Assembly (NCBI GenBank): GCA_040007395.1
Contig: JBDTVG010000142.1
Coordinates: 1 to 21,714, forward strand
Reading direction: 5' to 3'
Source of the DNA: DATGFK01 sp040007395
GTDB lineage: Bacteria; Chloroflexota; Anaerolineae; Aggregatilineales; UBA2796
Length of the DNA: 21,714 bases
In this document: positions 15,600 to 21,714 of the stretch, piece by piece
Layout: each line of letters starts with the position of its first letter
Position numbering within the stretch: the first letter of the stretch is position 1
Made by a program: the position numbers and the translations under genes
The notes under the pieces: generated by a model
Told to the model about the DNA's origin: nothing
Seen by the model: only the letters and a program-made list of their open reading frames with translations
The model's database searches: none

Positions 15600-17816
15600 A
15601 TGGCACTTACAACAACTGCACCAATTTCGATATGGGTTGAGAATCTCTGGGTGGTAAAAGGCGGCGGGTTTCGTACCACTCGCCGATCCATCTTACAGAA
15701 CATTGCGTTTCAAGTCCAGCCGGGGGATTTTGTAGCGATTATCGGCCCGAATGGAGCCGGCAAAACCACGATGTTCAAGGCGCTTGTGGGAGATAAACCT
15801 TATTCGGGGCGGATTCTGTTCAGTCAGGATGATGGTCAGTTTGAAAGTCTGTACGAGAACCCGGAGTACTGGCTTGAGCGCATCGGATATGTGCCAGTCG
15901 ATAATGTCTTGCATGAGGAACTGACGGTCCGCCAAGTGCTTATGCACATTGGCAGATTGCGCCGTCCAGACCTAACCGACGACGAAATCTTAGAACGGAT
16001 CGCCTTCAATCTTGATGGATTGGGAATCCCGCCAGAAGACCCCCGTGTAGATCAACTGGTCAAAACTCTCAGCAGCGGTGAACGGAAAAAGGTAAATATT
16101 GCGGCAGAAATGCTGACGGACCCACCACTGCTGCTGCTGGATGAGCCAACCAGCAATCTTGACCCCAACGCTGAACGTGATTTGATGGATAGTTTACGGC
16201 GGCTTTCGGCAACCCATAACGAAGGCAATGGCCCAACGATTTTGCTGATCACCCATACGCTTTCGTCGCTAGATCGCTGTGACCATATCGTATTTATCGC
16301 CAATTCCAAGTTGGTCTGCGAAGGCAGTCCTGACGATGTTTTTGAGACACTTGAGCAGAATATTGTTGACGCGGGGCGTAGTATTCCCGATTCATCAAAC
16401 AAGTTCGAACACTGGGCAACGATCTTTGACTACTACAAGACTCAGGATTTCTTTGACCGTGAACATGCTACACCACCCGAACCTCAGCACTATCCATCCG
16501 TAGAAACGAAACAACGCAAAGTTGACTCTAGCTGGCGACAATTTCGGATTCTCTTTAGTCGGTACTTTCTGGGACGCTACAATGATCTCGGCGGCATTTT
16601 TACCATTTTGTTCTCTGGATTTGTCGCAGGCTTTCTCCTTCTCATTGCGCCTTCCGAGGTGTTTCTAAAAGCCAAAGATGCCTCCGCCGCACGCCAGACA
16701 GTCGTTCTATTTGCCATCCTAGTGGTCATTACGGGGGCTTTCAATAGCCATCGCGAGATCAGCAAGGAATTTCGCATCTATATCCACGAACGGGTCAAAG
16801 GGCTTGATCCACTGGCCTATGTGATGTCTAAGGTAGTATGGCTATCAGTTGTCATCGGCATTTTTGTCTGTTTGACCATTCTGGCGTTGACGGGTATGCC
16901 GATTGCCCGGACGTTGACTTTCGTCGTTGGGCTAGGTTTAGTCGGCGCGGGATTGGTCGATATTGCCCTGCATCATAAAACTAGATGGAAAACGACATCG
17001 AGCATCGCTTGGCGAATTGGGCAAGTGTTGCTCTTGGTACTGCCACTGTTTGCAGCCTATTTCATCCAATTTCAGAATAAGGAACTTCCTAATACCCCAG
17101 TTCAGGCAAGTTCTGTTGAACTTTCGATTATCGTTACCTTATGTCTGACAGGCATTGCGGCCTTAAGTCTGGGCTTGTTGGTGTCTTCAGTGGTTGGGGC
17201 AAACAATGATCGAGCCACACAGATCGCCATCGGGGTAATCATTGCCAATGTGATCCTCGCCTTTTCGGTGCTGGTCGTGACAAGTCCGAAGTTCCGGGTC
17301 TTTTTTGCGACGCTTGAACCCTTCACCGTGACCCATTGGGGTTACAGCGGCTTTTCGTCTAGTTTGAATCTATATTGCTGGGCCGGGAGTCTACGCTACG
17401 ACGATTTCAACAGTGTTGGTCATATCTTGTCAACATGGCTGTACCTTCTATTACAAATTGTGGTTGCCATCGGCGGAAGTATTCTAGCACTCCGGCTACA
17501 GGAAACTTGGACAACGAGAGGTCGCTTGCTGCGCTCGCTGGCCCAGCAGAAAGTCACATGGTTTTTCATCTTAACGGTAACGGTTCTGATGAGTTGGGCC
17601 GTGTTCCTCGGTCAGCAATCGCAAAACTACTATACGTTGACCTACTTCGATGCGATATATAGTGGAAATCGTTATGCCAATATTGAGACTGTTGCCAATG
17701 CCACCTTTTTCCAGCGGCTTAACGGCGCGTTAAGCGAATCGGCTTGCGTACTGCGAGGAACGAGCCAGTCATCCGACAAACAAGATGCTTCGCAGGATAC
17801 TGGTTCAATACAATAG
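15600..17816 (+). CDS. ABCG-type ABC transporter (ATPase fused to membrane domain)
   Basis: The 738-residue protein has an N-terminal ATPase: Walker A GPNGAGKTT at 49-57, signature LSSGE at 157-161 (a variant of LSGGQ), Walker B LLLLDEP with Asp181 and Glu182, and switch His219. From about 310 a membrane domain follows with the ABCG order: WRQFRILFSRYFLGRYND, helices, then the cytoplasmic coupling stretch REISKEFRIYIHERVKGLDPL, more helices (about 400-560) and a late helix near 655-680. ABCG proteins of this fused form work as dimers and usually export hydrophobic or lipid-like compounds; the substrate here is unknown. ATG 15543 is an in-frame alternative adding 19 residues but lies inside the lipoprotein gene. 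Its stop overlaps the ribosome binding site of the next gene. Confidence 0.93.
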   Translation: MALTTTAPISIWVENLWVVKGGGFRTTRRSILQNIAFQVQPGDFVAIIGPNGAGKTTMFKALVGDKPYSGRILFSQDDGQFESLYENPEYWLERIGYVPVDNVLHEELTVRQVLMHIGRLRRPDLTDDEILERIAFNLDGLGIPPEDPRVDQLVKTLSSGERKKVNIAAEMLTDPPLLLLDEPTSNLDPNAERDLMDSLRRLSATHNEGNGPTILLITHTLSSLDRCDHIVFIANSKLVCEGSPDDVFETLEQNIVDAGRSIPDSSNKFEHWATIFDYYKTQDFFDREHATPPEPQHYPSVETKQRKVDSSWRQFRILFSRYFLGRYNDLGGIFTILFSGFVAGFLLLIAPSEVFLKAKDASAARQTVVLFAILVVITGAFNSHREISKEFRIYIHERVKGLDPLAYVMSKVVWLSVVIGIFVCLTILALTGMPIARTLTFVVGLGLVGAGLVDIALHHKTRWKTTSSIAWRIGQVLLLVLPLFAAYFIQFQNKELPNTPVQASSVELSIIVTLCLTGIAALSLGLLVSSVVGANNDRATQIAIGVIIANVILAFSVLVVTSPKFRVFFATLEPFTVTHWGYSGFSSSLNLYCWAGSLRYDDFNSVGHILSTWLYLLLQIVVAIGGSILALRLQETWTTRGRLLRSLAQQKVTWFFILTVTVLMSWAVFLGQQSQNYYTLTYFDAIYSGNRYANIETVANATFFQRLNGALSESACVLRGTSQSSDKQDASQDTGSIQ

Positions 17817-17820
17817 GAGA
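17815..17820 (+). promoter_or_regulatory. Ribosome binding site overlapping the transporter stop
   Basis: AGGAGA starts on the second base of the transporter stop codon (TAG 17814-17816) and lies six bases before ATG 17827. This selects 17827 over the earlier in-frame ATG at 17785 and suggests coupled translation. Confidence 0.7.
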
Positions 17821-17826
17821 TTATCT

Positions 17827-19233
17827 ATGGAACCGCATACACAAGGCCAACGCCCACAAAAAACAGGCACCTGGAAGATAGCTGTCGCTGCCATAATCAT
17901 ATTGCTTATTTTAGCTGTGTTACCCTGGGGGATAAGCATGGCGGCTAATCCGCTTCAACCACAGGAATACAGTCAAAGTGCAACCTTTTACCAGACTATT
18001 GGTAGCGAGTATGAAACTCACCAAGCGGAATTGGATCTAAAATCCACGAGCGTATTGACGACTGATACCCCTGAACCAGGAAGTGCAGAAATAATCCCGG
18101 CACAAACCAATACGCTCCCAGTAACCCCGCCTCCAACAAAAATCAGTCAGGCCGCTGGCGCAACAGCAACTATCAAGATTCCGGTGATCCATACGGCTAC
18201 CTCTTTGCCGCCCGCCGTCAAGCATCTCGAATTGACTGATGTAGACGCTACTCAGCAAATTCAAGCAGATTTGACTGATATTCATGATCTTAAAGTCTCT
18301 TTTAATCCTGATGGTATTAAGATTACTGGGACAGCAGAAGTTAACGGCCCGTTGAACGCGAAAATACAAGGGGTACTTGAAATCGTGGGGCAGTTAACGC
18401 TGAATAATGGCAAATTGGAAACGCAAGTTAGCTCCGTTAAAGTTAATGGCGTGGAATCAGTCGAGACTGAGCGTGGGCAGCAAGCCCGCGACGCAATCAA
18501 TCATTGGTTACTCAAGTATCTTGTTCGTCAGCAAGTGCAATCTTTTAAATTGACGGAAGGTAAACTGAGTTTAGATGTTCTGGAATTTCACGAAAGCAAC
18601 ATTCCGACGTTGCGTGGTTCCGAGTCCGCCGACTCCGTTTCAACCTCAGCCGCAACAGTGCTCCCCACTACTAGTGGTTCTGAGTCAGCATCCTCAACTT
18701 CAAAGCCAGCAGTCACAGTCTTTGCGACTAAGGGAACCCCGAACGTAACGCCGTTAACAAAAGGTGGAGCCACGGCGACGATCCATCTGCCAGTAGCGAT
18801 CAATAGTTCCCCCGATGCTAGCGTCCCCACACAAGTTCTCCGCCCAACTCGAAGTGGAACCTTGCCACCCGGCGGAATCCCGATTACTGAGGAAGATGCG
18901 ACTACTCTAGCGAATACGAAGATCCCGATCTTGAAGGATGTGACTGTCAGCTTTTCGACTGATCTGGTCCATGTCTCAGGGATGATTGAAGTACAACTCC
19001 CGCTGCTCAATAAAGTATCTCGCCGCCTCGTCGTTGAAGGGCAGATTGAAGTGAGAAATGGCATCCCTTACTTTAATATTACATCGCTTGCTGTAGCAGG
19101 CGTGGATATTAGCGGGACGGGGATAGCGGATCAGGTGCAAAACGCGCTGAATACGTGGCTGCAAAACACGCTTATCACCCAAAAGATCAAATCAGTAATC
19201 GTAGATGATGGAACCTTAACCATTTACCCGTGA
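17827..19233 (+). CDS. Membrane-anchored protein with tandem DUF2993-like domains
   Basis: This 468-residue protein has one N-terminal transmembrane helix (about 16-38, no cleavage site) and then an extracytoplasmic part made of two similar halves. Each half has a Thr/Ser/Pro-rich linker with an ATATI motif (about 110 and 312) and a 115-residue domain (133-250 and 353-468). In both, the pattern is helix, DVTVSFS-type strand, an amphipathic pair around VxGxxEVxxPL, VxGQIxxxNG, then helix QxALNxWL and a closing VxDGTLTI strand. This recalls DUF2993/LmeA-type lipid-binding domains, known as envelope phospholipid binders; I have not been able to confirm it by alignment. Placed directly after an ABCG exporter, it could receive or hold the exported lipid. 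Ser/Thr-rich repeats (SESA) join the halves. Confidence 0.85.
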   Translation: MEPHTQGQRPQKTGTWKIAVAAIIILLILAVLPWGISMAANPLQPQEYSQSATFYQTIGSEYETHQAELDLKSTSVLTTDTPEPGSAEIIPAQTNTLPVTPPPTKISQAAGATATIKIPVIHTATSLPPAVKHLELTDVDATQQIQADLTDIHDLKVSFNPDGIKITGTAEVNGPLNAKIQGVLEIVGQLTLNNGKLETQVSSVKVNGVESVETERGQQARDAINHWLLKYLVRQQVQSFKLTEGKLSLDVLEFHESNIPTLRGSESADSVSTSAATVLPTTSGSESASSTSKPAVTVFATKGTPNVTPLTKGGATATIHLPVAINSSPDASVPTQVLRPTRSGTLPPGGIPITEEDATTLANTKIPILKDVTVSFSTDLVHVSGMIEVQLPLLNKVSRRLVVEGQIEVRNGIPYFNITSLAVAGVDISGTGIADQVQNALNTWLQNTLITQKIKSVIVDDGTLTIYP

Positions 19234-19245
19234 TCAATATCAAAA

Positions 19246-19300
19246 GATAGCCAGTGGGGCTATCGAAGAAAAACGTCTGAGACGGCGATGGAAGCCATCG
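19246..19300 (+). ncRNA. Three consecutive small hairpins in the 5' leader of the third propeller gene
   Basis: Within 84 intergenic bases there are three perfect inverted repeats: GATAGCC/GGCTATC (19246-19252 and 19258-19264, loop AGTGG), CGTC/GACG (19274-19277 and 19281-19284, loop TGA) and CGATGG/CCATCG (19286-19291 and 19295-19300, loop AAG). The gene starts at 19318. There is no poly-T run, so a simple terminator is unlikely. I could not match a known riboswitch or ribozyme core. A regulatory leader or RNA-processing site is possible. Confidence 0.4.
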
Positions 19301-19317
19301 ACTGAAAGGCGAAAATA

Positions 19318-20976
19318 ATGAATCAGCATTCAATGTACGTAGTTATCTTCTCGATTCTTGCACTCATGCCGATCAGTACAGGGCAGCCAAGTCAAACGGC
19401 TCAGGTGAATGCAAATTCAATAGTGTTTGCTTCTGACCGGGATGGGCAATTCAACATCTATGTGATGGACTCAGATGGCAGCAATCAGCAGCAATTGACG
19501 CAAGGGAGTAACCCGAACACTGAGCCAAACTGGTCGCCGGACCGACAGCAGATTGCCTTCACGTCCGAACGAGACGAAACCAGTGAAATCTATGTGATGA
19601 ATGCAGAGGGCAGTAATCAGCGACGGCTAACACATAATCATGGTACAAACATCTCGCCGAGTTGGTCGCCGGACGGTCAGCAGATTGCCTTCATCTCGAA
19701 TCAGGGTGGCAAGAACGACCTGTATATTTTGGATGTGAATAACAACAGTGAGCGACAACTAACGACTGATCCAAATCCTGATGTGGAAGTGCAAACCCCT
19801 GCATGGTCGCCCGATGGACAGCAAATTGCGTATTCCAGTAACGCGGGCGGTCATTTTCAGATCTATCTAATTAGTGCCACTGGTGGCAATTCTCACCCTC
19901 TGACCCAGCTTGATGCCGACTGTGACTCACCAGCATGGTCGCCCGATGGCGCGACATTGGCTTTTTCCAGTAATCAGAACGGACAAGGCAATTTGCTGAC
20001 GATCCCCTCAAGTGGCGGTTCACCGAACCTACTCTCTACCCTTCAGGATCAATTCTTGGGTTACCCCTCTTGGGCACCCGACGGTCAGTCTATTGCCTTT
20101 ATGTTGTGGCGTGGCAAGACGCGGGCGGTGGCTGTGATCAATGTTAATGGTCAAAGTTGGCGGCGTATCTCCGATACCAATGACCAGAATGGGTGGCCTG
20201 CATGGTCCGCACCGAAATTGATTCAGCGAGTCTTTAACCCTAGTTCTACGTCGGGGTCGTCAGATAGTACCAGTGACAACAACGGCAACAACGCGGATCA
20301 AGTGGAGGCCGGCAGCATTCCGTCGGTCAATCAGCGAAATTCTCCTCCTACTGGTAGTTATCGGCTAACAGGCGGCGTTGGACTGAGTGATTCGAATGCC
20401 GCGCTTGGCCCCGGTGAATTCCAAGTGGAAGGCTATTGTCATCACCTCGGCTACTCTGGAGTCCGTACCGATTACCGTGACTGGTTCTGCTCCAACCGGC
20501 AAAAAACGGTCCGCCTAACCATCACCGATTTTGACGAAATCTGCCGCCTTACTTACAATAACCCTAATGCCTTTGTCATTCGCGATGGCAACAGGGATAT
20601 CCTCGCCTACAATTGGCGCTGCTATGGTCTCAATGGAGCAGGGTCAGTGAAAGACGGCTCAGCATCGGGATCAGGCGGTTCAAACGGTGGTGTATCGAGG
20701 TGCGTAGGCTTTGTGCGGCCTCCACGTCTTTCAATCAATGGACACGGACGGGTAACCCCAGGCCTTCCCAATCTGATAAACACTAAGGCCGCACGCCCTT
20801 CACTGACTCCAAGTTCTAGAAGCATCGGTAAAATTCCCGCAGGTGGCACCTTTTCTGTACTAGATGGCCCAGTATGCAATGATGGTGTGATGTGGTGGAA
20901 GGTCGATTATCGCGGGACAGTTGGTTGGACGGGAGAAGCTGATGCTACCGGCTACTGGGTAGAGCCTGTTAACTGA
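19318..20976 (+). CDS. Secreted TolB-like propeller with Cys-containing and SH3 C-terminal domains
   Basis: The 552-residue product has an N-terminal hydrophobic signal (YVVIFSILALMPIS). Residues 35-305 are six PD40 blades (PNWSPDRQQIAFTSERD, IYVMNAEGSNQRRLT) closed by GWPAWSAPKL, very like the protein at 3772-5262. A Ser/Asn-rich linker leads to a 95-residue domain (about 345-440) with conserved-looking Cys (VEGYCHH, WFCSNR, DEICRLTYNNP, NWRCYG), probably two disulphides, which I cannot name. After a Gly/Ser linker, residues 460-552 are an SH3-like domain (GRVTPGLPN, IGKIPAGGTFSVLDGPVC, MWWKVDYRGTVGW) of a kind common in secreted Chloroflexota proteins. Role: probably an extracellular binding protein. 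Only a weak AAAGG precedes the start, after the three-hairpin leader. Confidence 0.93.
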   Translation: MNQHSMYVVIFSILALMPISTGQPSQTAQVNANSIVFASDRDGQFNIYVMDSDGSNQQQLTQGSNPNTEPNWSPDRQQIAFTSERDETSEIYVMNAEGSNQRRLTHNHGTNISPSWSPDGQQIAFISNQGGKNDLYILDVNNNSERQLTTDPNPDVEVQTPAWSPDGQQIAYSSNAGGHFQIYLISATGGNSHPLTQLDADCDSPAWSPDGATLAFSSNQNGQGNLLTIPSSGGSPNLLSTLQDQFLGYPSWAPDGQSIAFMLWRGKTRAVAVINVNGQSWRRISDTNDQNGWPAWSAPKLIQRVFNPSSTSGSSDSTSDNNGNNADQVEAGSIPSVNQRNSPPTGSYRLTGGVGLSDSNAALGPGEFQVEGYCHHLGYSGVRTDYRDWFCSNRQKTVRLTITDFDEICRLTYNNPNAFVIRDGNRDILAYNWRCYGLNGAGSVKDGSASGSGGSNGGVSRCVGFVRPPRLSINGHGRVTPGLPNLINTKAARPSLTPSSRSIGKIPAGGTFSVLDGPVCNDGVMWWKVDYRGTVGWTGEADATGYWVEPVN

Positions 20977-21027
20977 CCAAATTCTATTCGCATACTGCTC
21001 CAGAATCTACAGCGTATCTTGGGATGA

Positions 21028-21070
21028 ATGAGCCAAGGTAAGCTAGCCCTGTGCTGGCTGATTGGCTCAT
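21028..21070. terminator. Long hairpin after the third propeller gene
   Basis: ATGAGCCAA (21028-21036) pairs perfectly with TTGGCTCAT (21062-21070); inside, AGCC (21045-21048) can pair with GGCT (21056-21059). It begins 51 bases after the stop at 20976. No clean T-run follows, so it may be a processing or 3'-stabilising element rather than a textbook terminator. Confidence 0.5.
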
Positions 21071-21111
21071 CCGATCTAATTTGTTACTTTGAAGCGAGAT
21101 AAAGAGTGGAC

Positions 21112-21193
21112 GAATATGGAAGTCTGCTTATCATTTGTGATTAAAATGTAGGATTTGGTGCCGCCGCGAAATGGAGATAGAGATACCATATTC
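21112..21193. repeat. Separated 8-bp inverted repeat
   Basis: GAATATGG (21112-21119) and CCATATTC (21186-21193) are perfect reverse complements 66 bases apart in non-coding sequence. The stretch 20977-21521 holds this, the long hairpin and the presumed left part of a mobile element; no gene is seen in it. Confidence 0.4.
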
Positions 21194-21230
21194 TTCAGCT
21201 TATTTGCGTACATCTTCGCTAGCAGCGTAC

Positions 21231-21714
21231 CTGTGGGGGTCAGTTAGGCCGTCTGGAGGCGAAAACCTAGTCAGGCAGCCCACCGGTAATCGTGATGAAG
21301 ACCATGCAGAATCGGTAAGCTGAGGATCTGCCGCTGCTCCAGTTTTGGCAATAGAAGGTTGGGCGGTGGGTCGGGAATCTGCTGGTTAAGGCTGTGAGGG
21401 CCGATTGGACCATCCGTTCTAAGAAATGATCCCTCGAAAGACCGCACCGCTTGTGCAAACGGCCCCGCTCAGGAGTAGAATTGCTGGCCATGATTCGATC
21501 TAGGTTAGAGGAGAAGACCTCATGTTTGGTTCATGGCTGGCTTCGATCAAACGTATCGGTGCGGCGATTCTACAGAAAGTGCAAAACTGGCTCAAAGCCA
21601 AGACCAAACCAGCCACCTGCTCCCAAGCACTGGAGACAGCCAGCGATTTGCTGCGCAGCAAGTCCGAGCTGGTCGCCGAAAATGCCTTGTTGCGCCAGCA
21701 ATTGATTGTGCTGA
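21231..21714 (+). mobile_element. Probable left part of an insertion element
   Basis: The integrase-like gene starting at 21522 needs a left end upstream. Between about 21231 and 21521 the sequence becomes more GC-rich than the preceding AT-rich stretch and has no gene. CCCACCG (21279-21285) pairs with CGGTGGG (21364-21370), showing possible secondary structure. The boundary is a guess, since the right end and any matching terminal repeat lie outside the window. Confidence 0.4.
21522..21714 (+). CDS. N terminus of integrase/transposase-like protein, cut by window edge
   Basis: From ATG 21522, with GAGGAG (21508-21513) eight bases upstream, 64 codons stay open to the window end. The visible peptide has an amphipathic start (FGSWLASIKRIGAAIL), a basic stretch, and then SELVAENALLRQQLIVL. 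That last motif is typical of the N-terminal helix of integrase-core (DDE) transposases related to the IS3/IS481 groups, where a heptad helix precedes the helix-turn-helix. The catalytic core is outside the window, so the family is provisional. Confidence 0.7.
   Translation, partial: MFGSWLASIKRIGAAILQKVQNWLKAKTKPATCSQALETASDLLRSKSELVAENALLRQQLIVL

Noticed and set aside
18588..19064. 158-residue minus-strand frame rich in Ser/Thr/Val
   Set aside because: It is antisense to the Ser/Thr-rich linker and second domain of the membrane-anchored protein and shows no independent coding signal.
19246..19300. Hairpin row as a known riboswitch, hammerhead ribozyme or mini-ykkC-type motif
   Set aside because: The conserved core bases of c-di-GMP-I, fluoride, mini-ykkC and hammerhead RNAs are not present by eye.
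21267..21491. 74-residue minus-strand frame upstream of the integrase gene
   Set aside because: No ribosome site or recognisable motif; composition is explained by the GC-richer non-coding leader.
21231..21521. Group II intron fragment
   Set aside because: No GTGCG-type 5' end and no domain V-like hairpin could be found.
21451..21705. 84-residue plus-strand frame at the right edge
   Set aside because: It runs in a different frame across the integrase-like start, which has a good ribosome site at 21508 and the characteristic ENALLRQQLIVL motif.

Overview
The window looks like an accessory, envelope-focused region from a member of the Chloroflexota. The evidence is the style of its proteins: secreted TolB-like WD40 propellers, an SH3 domain of the 'RVTPGLPN...VLDGPVC...WW.V.Y' type, Thr/Pro-rich exported linkers, ABCG-type transporters and an nSTAND1 NTPase. 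No rRNA, tRNA or housekeeping gene is present to confirm this, and base composition is near balanced by eye.

Layout. Positions 1-3673 (minus) carry a TIR - nSTAND1 ATPase - transmembrane - WD40 protein that runs off the left edge. Its WD40 repeats are nearly identical 42-residue units. Upstream of it on the same strand is a secreted TolB-like propeller protein (3772-5262). A 262-base AT-rich divergent promoter region with a perfect 14-bp palindrome follows. From 5525 everything reads rightward. A double propeller (5525-7333), an exported Thr/Pro-rich protein (7368-8627), a CHAT caspase-like protease with one transmembrane helix and about 18 propeller-type repeats (8702-12394), a zinc-ribbon protein (12391-12987) and a four-helix membrane protein (12984-14054) form one probable operon; the last three are joined by two ATGA overlaps. 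After a 215-base AT-rich gap a second run begins: an exported SH3-like protein (14270-15010), a lipoprotein (15091-15576), an ABCG-type full-chain transporter (15600-17816), a membrane-anchored protein with a duplicated domain (17827-19233) and, after a leader with three small hairpins, a third TolB-like propeller with Cys-containing and SH3 C-terminal domains (19318-20976). The right end (20977-21714) is mostly non-coding with a long hairpin, then the start of an integrase/transposase gene that runs off the edge.

How the genes may work together. Two unrelated effector families, TIR (an NADase fold in many defence proteins) and CHAT (a caspase-like protease), have the same overall plan here: N-terminal effector, one transmembrane helix, large C-terminal repeat propeller. 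They sit 5 kb apart on either side of a shared divergent promoter region and among three soluble secreted propeller paralogues. My reading, which is inference, is a locus of membrane-spanning sensor-effector proteins, with an intracellular cell-death or defence-type output, embedded in a set of envelope proteins. The operonic four-helix membrane protein and zinc-ribbon protein are the first candidates for CHAT targets or regulators. Nothing in the window proves a defence role.
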